From Elusimicrobiota bacterium (GTDB lineage Bacteria; Elusimicrobiota; Elusimicrobia; Elusimicrobiales; UBA9959): DNA of 53,342 nt. A program made the translations under genes and the position numbers. The stretch spans positions 1 through 53,342 of the forward strand of contig JACQPH010000034.1 in assembly GCA_016207645.1 (NCBI GenBank). The letters are read 5' to 3'. Below, piece by piece: positions 1 through 6,127 of the stretch; position 1 is the stretch's first letter; each line of letters begins with the position of its first letter. Under the pieces are notes generated by a model. The model was not told the origin of the DNA. It was given only the letters and a program-made list of their open reading frames with translations, and ran no database searches.

Positions 1-1
1 C

Positions 2-229
2 GTGGCCATGGACCGCGTGGAGTTCCTGGTGCCCGTGCGGGTTGGAGACCTTCTGATAGTGGAGGCGCGCCTCGAGCGCGTGGGCCGCACCTCCATGGGG
101 ATCGAGGTCGACGTTTTCACCGAAGATCTGCGCCTGGGTAAGCGCCGGCGCACCAACACCTGCCACGTGACCATGGTGGCGGTGGATAAGAACGGCCGGC
201 CCGCGCCGGTGCCGCCGCTGGCCGCCTGA
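2..229 (+). CDS. acyl-CoA thioesterase, hot-dog fold (5' end missing)
   Basis: C-terminal 75 residues of a hot-dog acyl-CoA hydrolase; the gene begins before the window. The visible part has the family's central strands (RVEFLVPVRVGDL, then RVGRTSMGIEVDV) and the typical ending with TNTCHVTMVAVD followed by a GRPAPVPPL tail. Such enzymes (BACH/YciA group) hydrolyse acyl-CoA to free acid and CoA in the cytoplasm. The N-terminal helix with the catalytic Asp/Asn is outside the window. The next gene starts 117 nt downstream behind a good promoter, so this gene probably belongs to a separate transcript. It fits a CoA-ester catabolic neighbourhood, perhaps relieving CoA sequestration; substrate unknown. 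Confidence 0.8.
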   Translation: MAMDRVEFLVPVRVGDLLIVEARLERVGRTSMGIEVDVFTEDLRLGKRRRTNTCHVTMVAVDKNGRPAPVPPLAA

Positions 230-272
230 CCGCAAAACTTGACTGGCGGGAAGACGAATTTCTATCATATCT

Positions 273-302
273 TTGGCACGTCCGTGTTTCGATACCTATA
301 AA
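273..302 (+). promoter_or_regulatory. sigma70-like promoter for the benzoyl-CoA reductase operon
   Basis: TTGGCA (273-278) and TATAAA (297-302) are separated by 18 nt, about 44 nt before the first reductase gene. It is the only good sigma70 match in the 116-nt spacer. No clear operator palindrome is seen next to it. Confidence 0.5.
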
Positions 303-345
303 ATATGACCGATCTTGAAACCAAAGCAGCAGCGGGTAACCGCTT

Positions 346-1512
346 ATGAGCGGCAAGCTCGAGGCCGCCCTCGCGCGCTGCCGGGAACTTACGGAAGATA
401 TGAGCTTCGCCAGCGTGCGCAGCCATAAAGAGAAGACCGGCGACGGGGCGATCGGCTACTTCCCCGTCTACAGCCCCCTGGAGCTCTACCATGCCGCGGG
501 CTACCTCCCCGTGGCCATACACGGCGGCGGCAACCAGATAGAGATCACCGCCGCCGACTCCCGCTTCGGCTCCTTCATCTGCTCCGTAGTGAAAAGCACC
601 ATGGAGCTCGGCATGAAGGGCCACCTCGACGTCCTCGACGGCATGGTCTTCCACGATATCTGCGATTCGGCGCGCAACCTGGCCTGGCTCTTCGAGCGCA
701 ATTTCAAGAACAAGCTGTTCATGGAGTATTTCCATCTGCCCCAGAAGCCGGACGACGCCGCGGCCGCGGCCTTCCTCGCCGGCGAATACGAAAGGATCTA
801 CACCAAGCTGGCCGCCCTGCGCGGGCGCAGGCCGGACCTGGACGCCCTCCGGAAGTCCATAGGCCTCTACAATATCAACCGCGACCTGCACCGGCGCCTC
901 TACAAATTGCGCTCGGAGCGGCCACAGGACGTGCCCACCGCGGAGCTCAGCCTGCTTACGCGCGCCGGCGGCGTCCTTCCCGTAGAGGAACATAACGTGA
1001 TGCTGGCGGACTGCCTGGCGGGCTTCGAGGCCCGCGGCAACAAGCACCGCGACGGCATCAGGGTGGTGGTGGAGGGCTCTTTCTGCGAACAGCCGCCCAT
1101 CGAACTGCTGGAGCTGCTTGACGCGGTCGGCTGCTTCGCCGTGGACGACGACCTCCTGATCGGCCGCCGCTGGTTCGACGAGGACCTCCCCGTTACGGGA
1201 AACCCTTTTGCGGCCCTCGCCGAAGCCTATATGAAGAGCCCGGTCCCTTCCTCGGTCAGGCATAATCCCGGCGTTCCCCGGACGGAAGCCCTGGTGGAAA
1301 GGGTGCGCAGGCACAAGGCGCAGGCGGTGCTCTTCATCTACGCCAAATTCTGCGAGCCGGGCCTGTTCGACTATGTCCTGTTCAAGGACGTGCTGGAGCG
1401 CGAGGGCATCCCGCACCTGCTGATCGAGTTCGAGGAAAAGATGTGGACCTTCGACAAAGCCCGCATGGAACTCGAGACCTTCGTCGAATCGCAGCTATTC
1501 GCATATGACTGA
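346..1512 (+). CDS. bzdN: benzoyl-CoA reductase, BcrC/BadD/BzdN-type subunit
   Basis: 388-aa member of the 2-hydroxyacyl-CoA dehydratase D / benzoyl-CoA reductase B-C family. In class I reductases this subunit pairs with the BcrB-type subunit to hold the FeS clusters and the site where the aromatic ring is reduced. Family features seen are an N-terminal GYFPVYSPLELYHAAGYLPV segment, cysteines in GSFICSVVKST and HDICDSA that fit cluster ligation, and VEGSFCEQPPIELLELLDAVG in the C-terminal half. Length matches the ~44-kDa family subunit. It heads a four-gene operon (C-B-ATPase-ATPase) and overlaps the next gene by 8 nt. A pure dehydratase role is less likely because two ATPase genes follow, whereas dehydratases usually have one activator. 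The exact acyl-CoA substrate cannot be read from sequence. Confidence 0.78.
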   Translation: MSGKLEAALARCRELTEDMSFASVRSHKEKTGDGAIGYFPVYSPLELYHAAGYLPVAIHGGGNQIEITAADSRFGSFICSVVKSTMELGMKGHLDVLDGMVFHDICDSARNLAWLFERNFKNKLFMEYFHLPQKPDDAAAAAFLAGEYERIYTKLAALRGRRPDLDALRKSIGLYNINRDLHRRLYKLRSERPQDVPTAELSLLTRAGGVLPVEEHNVMLADCLAGFEARGNKHRDGIRVVVEGSFCEQPPIELLELLDAVGCFAVDDDLLIGRRWFDEDLPVTGNPFAALAEAYMKSPVPSSVRHNPGVPRTEALVERVRRHKAQAVLFIYAKFCEPGLFDYVLFKDVLEREGIPHLLIEFEEKMWTFDKARMELETFVESQLFAYD

Positions 1513-2839
1513 TACCCCTTCGGAAAAACCCAAGGCCGCCGGACACGCGCACTACCAGGGCCGCATGCACGCCCTGCAGAAGGAGCTCATCACCCGCTGG
1601 TACAAGGACCTGCACGGCGTGTGGCTGAGACAGCAGGCTTCGGACGCCGTCCCCCTGCCCGGGCCCGGCGCCGCCGGGGCCGTGCCCCTCATGATCTCCG
1701 GCAACTGCGTGGAGCTCCTGCAGGCTTTCGACCTGCTGCCGGTCTATCCCGAGATCAACGCCCTGCAGCTCGCCATCCGCAAGAAAGCGCTGGAATACCT
1801 GCTGAAAGCCGAGGATATGGGCTATTCTACGGACAATTGCGGCTACGTGAAAGCCGATATGGCTTTTTACCTCGAAGGCGCCGAGACCGCCCAGGGAACG
1901 CGCATACCGAAGCCCTCCCTCATCCTCAACAATTTCGTCGGCTGCAATACCTATATAAAATGGTTCGAGCACCTGGCCCATTTCACCAAGGCCCCCCTCT
2001 TCACGCTGGACATCCCCTTCCTGCAGGGCGAGGAGCCCGATGCCGGGCAGGTCAAGTACGTGGCGGACCAGCTTAAGGACCTGATCACGAAGCTGGAGAA
2101 AGTTTCCGGCCGCAAATTCGATATAGACCGCCTGCGGGAGATCCTCAAGCTGAGCGCGCGCTCCGAGGAGCTCTGGTCCGCCATCAAGGCTACGGCGAAG
2201 AACAGCCCCTCGCCCTACGAAGCTTTCTTCGACGCCACCACGATGATGGGCCCCCTCTACGTAAGCCGCGGCACGCCGGAAGGCGTGCGCTTCTTCGAAG
2301 AGGCCCTGCACGAGATGGAGGAGAAGGTGCGGCTCGGCGTGGGCGCCGTGGCGAAAGAGCGTTTCCGGGTGGTGGTGGAAGCGCCGCCGCCTTATCCCTA
2401 TTTCAAGGCTTTCCGCGACCTCTTCAACACCTGGGGCGCCTGCAGCGTGGCCTCCACCTATTCCTGCGTCGGCGGCACCTTCGAGTTCGGCTTCCGGCAC
2501 GATCCGCGCGACCCCCTTAACTCCATCGCCCGGCATATGCTGGTCCACAATGTCTGCAACCGCAATTACATACAGCGCTACGACCAGATCCTGCGCTATA
2601 TCAAAGAGTGGAACGCCGACGCGCTCATCATCCATTCGGTCAAGAGCTGCCGGCTTTTCTCGGCGGGGCACGGCGACATGAGGGAGTTCTTCACGTCCAA
2701 AGGCATTCCCACGCTCTACGTGGAGTCCGACCTGGAGGACCCGCGCTATTATTCCCCCGCCCAGATGAGGAACCGCTTCGACGCTTTCTTCGAAGCCCTG
2801 GAGCACAAGAAATACAGCGGAAAGGAAATGAAAGTATGA
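1505..2839 (+). CDS. bzdO: benzoyl-CoA reductase, BcrB/BadE/BzdO-type subunit
   Basis: 444-aa second catalytic-type subunit of the same family. Recognisable segments are [23 protein letters not shown] near residue 60, [33 protein letters not shown] and, near the C terminus, [22 protein letters not shown]; the conserved cysteines in these blocks are expected FeS ligands. Together with the upstream subunit it would form the ring-reducing half of an ATP-dependent reductase fed by reduced ferredoxin. Start ATG overlaps the previous gene by 8 nt and its stop overlaps the next start (ATGA), so the four genes are translationally coupled. Family assignment is firm; that the substrate is benzoyl-CoA is an inference from the operon. 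Confidence 0.8.
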   Translation: MTDTPSEKPKAAGHAHYQGRMHALQKELITRWYKDLHGVWLRQQASDAVPLPGPGAAGAVPLMISGNCVELLQAFDLLPVYPEINALQLAIRKKALEYLLKAEDMGYSTDNCGYVKADMAFYLEGAETAQGTRIPKPSLILNNFVGCNTYIKWFEHLAHFTKAPLFTLDIPFLQGEEPDAGQVKYVADQLKDLITKLEKVSGRKFDIDRLREILKLSARSEELWSAIKATAKNSPSPYEAFFDATTMMGPLYVSRGTPEGVRFFEEALHEMEEKVRLGVGAVAKERFRVVVEAPPPYPYFKAFRDLFNTWGACSVASTYSCVGGTFEFGFRHDPRDPLNSIARHMLVHNVCNRNYIQRYDQILRYIKEWNADALIIHSVKSCRLFSAGHGDMREFFTSKGIPTLYVESDLEDPRYYSPAQMRNRFDAFFEALEHKKYSGKEMKV

Positions 2840-3627
2840 TCTACGGCGCCGGCGTAGACGTGGGCTCCACCCAGACCAAGGCCGTCGTCATGGACGAGAA
2901 CCGCAAGGTGCTTGGGCAGGCGATAATCCCCACCGGCGCGAACGTGATCAAGGCGGCGGAGAAGGCCTTCCCTATCGCGGTCAAGGCCGCGGGGCTGCAT
3001 CCGCAGGACATAGCATATGTGGTGGGGACCGGGTACGGGCGCTACAAGGTCACCTTCGGGCAGTCCCAGATCACGGAGATCTCCTGCCACGCGCGCGGCG
3101 CGCACTTTTTGTTCCCCGGCACGCGCACCGTGCTGGACATGGGCGGCCAGGACACCAAGGCCATCCGCATCGGGCCCGCCGGGGACGTGATAGATTTTTC
3201 AATGAACGATAAATGCGCGGCGGGCACTGGGCGGTTCCTCGCCGCGGCGGCCGAAGCGGCCGGGCTGGGCCTGGACGAGATAGGGCCCATCTCGCTGAAG
3301 GGCACGCGGCCGGTGAAGCTCACCACCGTCTGCACCGTTTTCGTGGAATCCGACATCCTCTCCTACCTCGTGCAGGGCAAGAAGATAGAGGATATCCTCT
3401 CCGGCGTCCATAAAGCCATCGCCACGCGCACGCTGTCTCTGGCCGCCCGGGTGGGCGTGGATCCCGAAATTACGTTCACCGGCGGGGTCTCGCGCAATGT
3501 GGGCATGGTGCAGGCTTTGGAAGAGAGACTGGGCCTCAAGATCAACATAAGCCCCGACGCGCATCTGGCCGGCGCCATCGGCGCCGCGCTCTTCGCGGTG
3601 GAGAAGGCCGCGGCGCTAACACTATGA
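2836..3627 (+). CDS. bzdP: benzoyl-CoA reductase ATPase subunit (BzdP-like, ASKHA fold)
   Basis: 263-aa BadF/BadG/BcrA/BcrD ATPase. Start is the ATG at 2836 in an ATGA overlap with the preceding stop; the longer ORF from 2608 would run through the previous gene. Phosphate-1 loop [15 protein letters not shown] at the N terminus, phosphate-2 [11 protein letters not shown] near residue 100, and C-terminal [11 protein letters not shown] for adenosine contacts. Cysteines in [11 protein letters not shown] (about 125) and [11 protein letters not shown] (about 162) are the expected ligands of the [4Fe-4S] cluster shared between two ATPase subunits. It would couple ATP hydrolysis to low-potential electron transfer into the catalytic subunits. 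It is short, unlike the ~440-aa BcrA of Thauera, which is why I compare it with the Azoarcus-type (Bzd) enzyme. Confidence 0.8.
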   Translation: MIYGAGVDVGSTQTKAVVMDENRKVLGQAIIPTGANVIKAAEKAFPIAVKAAGLHPQDIAYVVGTGYGRYKVTFGQSQITEISCHARGAHFLFPGTRTVLDMGGQDTKAIRIGPAGDVIDFSMNDKCAAGTGRFLAAAAEAAGLGLDEIGPISLKGTRPVKLTTVCTVFVESDILSYLVQGKKIEDILSGVHKAIATRTLSLAARVGVDPEITFTGGVSRNVGMVQALEERLGLKINISPDAHLAGAIGAALFAVEKAAALTL

Positions 3628-4439
3628 ATGAAAAAATAGTCGCCGGCATAGACCTGGGCGCGGGCAGCACCAAAGTGGTGCTGCTGGCGGCCGACAGGAG
3701 TGTACTCGGGCGGGCGCGGTCCAAGACCCGGGCCGATTTCGTGGGCCTGACCGACGGGCTGCTTGACGAGGCGCTTAAGCCGCTGGGGTTCGCCCGCAAG
3801 GATATTTCCTATATTGCCACCACCGGCCTCGGCCGCTACGCCGTGCCCGCGCGCAATATCCAGATCACCGAGATCACCTGCGGGGCGCGCGGCGCCTGGT
3901 TCCTGTTCCCGGAAACCACCTGTATCCTGGACATCGGCTCGCAGAGCACGCGCGCCATCCGCGTCGGGGAAAAGGGCAGGGTCAAAGAATTCAAGACCAA
4001 CGAGAAGTGCGCTTCCGGCTCCGGCGGCTTCCTTGAGAAGGCCGCTAAATACCTCGAGATCAGCGTGGACGAAATGGGGACGCTTTCCCTTACCTCCTCG
4101 GACCCCCGGGAGATCTCCAGCGTCTGCGCCGTGCTCGCCGAGTCGGAGATCATCAGCCACGTTTCGGACGGCTACAAGATAGAGGACATCGTGCGCGGCA
4201 TTCACGACTCCCTCGCCGACCGGGCGCTGACCCTTATAAGGCGCGTCGGGATAGGGACTTCCCTTACCTTTATAGGCGGGGTGGCCCGCCAGGAAGGCAT
4301 GATCTCCACCGTCCAGGAGAAGCTGGGCATTCAGGTCAACGTTCCCGACGAGCCCGAATATGTGTGCGCGCTCGGCGCGGGCCTCTTCGCCCTGGAAAGA
4401 CTGAAAGCGGCCGAAGCCGCGGCCGTAAAAGCGGCGTAA
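3624..4439 (+). CDS. bzdQ: benzoyl-CoA reductase second ATPase subunit (BzdQ-like)
   Basis: 271-aa paralogue of the preceding ATPase, starting in an ATGA overlap. It keeps [28 protein letters not shown], the cluster cysteine motif [14 protein letters not shown], a second cysteine in [11 protein letters not shown], and [11 protein letters not shown]. The phosphate-2 loop has GSQS where the partner has GGQD, so the two ATPases are diverged partners rather than a recent duplication; they would form a heterodimer bridged by one [4Fe-4S] cluster. The operon ends here and is followed by a hairpin-rich spacer. Two short ATPase subunits are the main reason to favour an Azoarcus-type class I benzoyl-CoA reductase. 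Confidence 0.8.
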   Translation: MNEKIVAGIDLGAGSTKVVLLAADRSVLGRARSKTRADFVGLTDGLLDEALKPLGFARKDISYIATTGLGRYAVPARNIQITEITCGARGAWFLFPETTCILDIGSQSTRAIRVGEKGRVKEFKTNEKCASGSGGFLEKAAKYLEISVDEMGTLSLTSSDPREISSVCAVLAESEIISHVSDGYKIEDIVRGIHDSLADRALTLIRRVGIGTSLTFIGGVARQEGMISTVQEKLGIQVNVPDEPEYVCALGAGLFALERLKAAEAAAVKAA

Positions 4440-4457
4440 CTGTCCAGGTCGCTATAT

Positions 4458-4525
4458 GGGGTTCGGGTCGTCCGGGTTTTTGCCCCGCGAACCCCGGAAG
4501 AGGGAAACCCTTGCGTCGGTTTCCC
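4458..4525. repeat. hairpin-rich spacer with two adjacent inverted repeats
   Basis: The 172-nt spacer between the reductase operon and the FAD-subunit gene holds GGGGTTCG (4458-4465) pairing with CGAACCCC (4488-4495), and GGGAAAC (4502-4508) pairing with GTTTCCC (4519-4525). No uridine tract follows either, so they are not classic terminators; they could stabilise or attenuate the transcript, or be REP-like repeats. No gene is seen in the spacer. Confidence 0.5.
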
Positions 4526-4611
4526 CTCGCCAGGCGGGGCCCCCCCTTCCGCAAGGGGTTAGCGAAACAAAACCCCGGCCAACCCTCCATTACCTGAGCA
4601 GTTACTATCCT

Positions 4612-5514
4612 ATGCATATAAAAGAACTGGATTATCTTTCCCCCGCCACCCTGGCCGAGGCCTGCGGCCTGCTTCACTCCGGCGGCCCCGGCGCGAAAGT
4701 TTTCGCCGGCGGCACCGACATCCTGCCCGACCTGAAGCGCGGCCGCGTGAACGCCGCCAGCCTGATCTCCCTGGCGGGCCTGGACGGACTTAAGAAGATA
4801 GAAAAAAGGAACTCCACCCAGCCTCATCCCTCTACCCTCTACCCTCTACCCTCTACCCTTTTCCTGGGCCCGCTCGTCACGCCCGACGCGCTCGACCGTT
4901 CCGCCCTGGTGCGGGAAATTTTCCCCGGCCTTTCCGAGGCGGCGGCCTCCATGGCCGCCAACCAGGTTAGGGGCCTGGCCACCCTCGGCGGCAACCTGTG
5001 CAGCGCGGTGCCCTCCGCCGACCTCCCCCCTTCGCTGCTGACCGCTGAAGCCGAGCTCGTCCTGACCGCCCGCGACGGTGAGCGGCGGCTGGCCCTCAAG
5101 GATTTTTTCCTCGGCCCGCGCAAGACCGCGCTCCGTCTGGAGGAGATCCTGACCGGCATTCTGATACCGGAACTTCCCCGCGGAACGGGCACCGCTTACG
5201 ATAAATTCCAGGCCCGCGACGCCTCCGCTTTGGCTATAGTCGGAGCGGCGGCCAGGCTGACCGTGAAAGATAACAAGATCGTGAAGGCGCTGGTAGCCAT
5301 CGGGGCCTGCGCGCCCACGCCGCTGCTGATAGCGGCCGCCGGGGAATTCCTCGCCGGGAAAGAGCCTTCGGGCCAGAATTTCGCCAGGGCCGGCGAGCTG
5401 GCCGCGCAGGCTATAAAACCTATTTCCGACCTCCGCGGCTCGGCGCAATACCGCCGCGAGATCTGCCGGGTCCTCACCATCCGCGTGCTCAAAAGGGCGT
5501 TTGAAAGAGCGTAA
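4612..5514 (+). CDS. FAD-binding subunit of a molybdenum hydroxylase (4-hydroxybenzoyl-CoA reductase beta-like)
   Basis: 300-aa CoxM/HcrB-type subunit that moves electrons between FAD and the FeS clusters of the Mo subunit. FAD-binding blocks are KVFAGGTDILPDLKRGR (about 25-41) and AANQVRGLATLGGNLCSAVPSADLPPSLL in the middle. ATG at 4612 is chosen because the family starts just before the IKELDYLSPATLAEA block; the longer ORF from 4456 translates the hairpin spacer. Two oddities. First, true HcrB carries a ~40-residue cysteine-rich loop for an extra [4Fe-4S] cluster after GGNLC; here no cysteine cluster follows. Second, codons for HPSTLYPLPSTL are a tandem CCCTCTA repeat in frame. Its partner Mo subunit follows after an intervening ORF6N gene. 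Confidence 0.75.
   Translation: MHIKELDYLSPATLAEACGLLHSGGPGAKVFAGGTDILPDLKRGRVNAASLISLAGLDGLKKIEKRNSTQPHPSTLYPLPSTLFLGPLVTPDALDRSALVREIFPGLSEAAASMAANQVRGLATLGGNLCSAVPSADLPPSLLTAEAELVLTARDGERRLALKDFFLGPRKTALRLEEILTGILIPELPRGTGTAYDKFQARDASALAIVGAAARLTVKDNKIVKALVAIGACAPTPLLIAAAGEFLAGKEPSGQNFARAGELAAQAIKPISDLRGSAQYRREICRVLTIRVLKRAFERA
4828..4859. repeat. (CCCTCTA)4 heptanucleotide tandem repeat inside a coding sequence
   Basis: Four exact CCCTCTA units (4828-4855) plus CCCT. They are translated in frame within the FAD subunit, in the variable segment before the FLGPLVTPDAL strand. The complementary TAGAGGG unit recurs in the spacers at 31206-31233 and 33661-33703. Confidence 0.85.
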
Positions 5515-5556
5515 ATAATCGGCGTAGGGACAATGGACGTAGAGACGAAACCATGG

Positions 5557-5579
5557 ACTTATCACAATTTGTGATAAGT
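5557..5579. promoter_or_regulatory. perfect 23-bp palindrome, probable operator of the ORF6N gene
   Basis: ACTTATCACAA (5557-5567), one central base, TTGTGATAAGT (5569-5579): 11-bp arms with no mismatch, ending 10 nt before the ATG of the ORF6N gene. Position over the translation start region and perfect dyad symmetry suggest a repressor site. The core ATCACAATTTGTGAT resembles a second palindrome inside the gene (5782-5812). Confidence 0.6.
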
Positions 5580-5589
5580 TCCAAATAAG

Positions 5590-6108
5590 ATGAAAAACCT
5601 GATTCCGCATGAACAAATTGAAAGCAAGATCTTCTTGATCAGAGGATACCGGGTGATGCTTGACAGGGATTTAGCAAGGCTTTATGCGGTATCCACAGGG
5701 AGATTAAATGAGCAGGTTAAAAGGAATAAAAAAAGATTTCCCTCCGATTTTATGTTTCAACTGACAAAAGAAGAGACGGAAAATTGGAAATCGCAATTTG
5801 CGATATCCAATTCCATAAAGATGGGATTAAGACATAGCCCCTATGTTTTTACCCAGGAAGGCGTGGCTATGCTTTCAGGAGTGCTGAGCAGCAACCGGGC
5901 TATTCAAGTGAACATTCAAATTATGAGAGTGTTCATTAAATTGAGAGAGATAATTTCCCTGCATAAGGAGCTGGCTTATAAACTGGCACAGCTTGAAGGC
6001 AAATACGAAAAACACGACAGACAGATACATGCTATTTTTGAACAAATCAGGCAATTTCTGACATTCAAAGAAAAACCAAAAAAGCGCATAGGTTTCTGTG
6101 GAGGATAA
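5590..6108 (+). CDS. ORF6N-domain DNA-binding protein
   Basis: 172-aa protein with an ORF6N domain over roughly residues 8-95: IPHEQIESKIFLIRGYRVMLD, then DLARLYAVSTGRLNEQVKRN, FPSDFMFQL and the hallmark YVFTQEGVAMLSGVL. The C-terminal 70 residues are a charged helix, likely a coiled coil (LAQLEGKYEKHDRQIHAIFEQIRQFL). ORF6N proteins occur in phages and genomic islands and are thought to bind DNA; their cellular role is poorly known. The gene is clearly AT-richer than both neighbours and sits between two subunit genes of one enzyme, so it looks like an inserted cassette. A perfect palindrome lies directly before its start and a near-perfect 31-bp one lies inside it, suggesting autoregulation. 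Confidence 0.85.
   Translation: MKNLIPHEQIESKIFLIRGYRVMLDRDLARLYAVSTGRLNEQVKRNKKRFPSDFMFQLTKEETENWKSQFAISNSIKMGLRHSPYVFTQEGVAMLSGVLSSNRAIQVNIQIMRVFIKLREIISLHKELAYKLAQLEGKYEKHDRQIHAIFEQIRQFLTFKEKPKKRIGFCGG
5782..5812. promoter_or_regulatory. 31-bp near-perfect palindrome inside the ORF6N gene
   Basis: AATTGGAAATCGCAA (5782-5796) pairs with TTGCGATATCCAATT (5798-5812) with one mismatch across 15-bp arms. Its core ATCGCAATTTGCGAT differs from the upstream palindrome core ATCACAATTTGTGAT only by a symmetric pair of transitions. It could be an intragenic second operator, though codon constraint or an RNA hairpin are alternatives. Confidence 0.5.
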
Positions 6109-6127
6109 GCGGAGCTGAGTTGTCATT

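Noticed and set aside
305-349. 14-codon upstream ORF overlapping the first reductase start
   Set aside because: Its ATG lies upstream of the transcription start predicted from the -10 box, and the peptide has no notable features.
2608-2835. N-terminal extension of the first ATPase ORF
   Set aside because: It would overlap the preceding subunit by over 200 nt; the ATGA overlap at 2836 begins exactly at the family N terminus.
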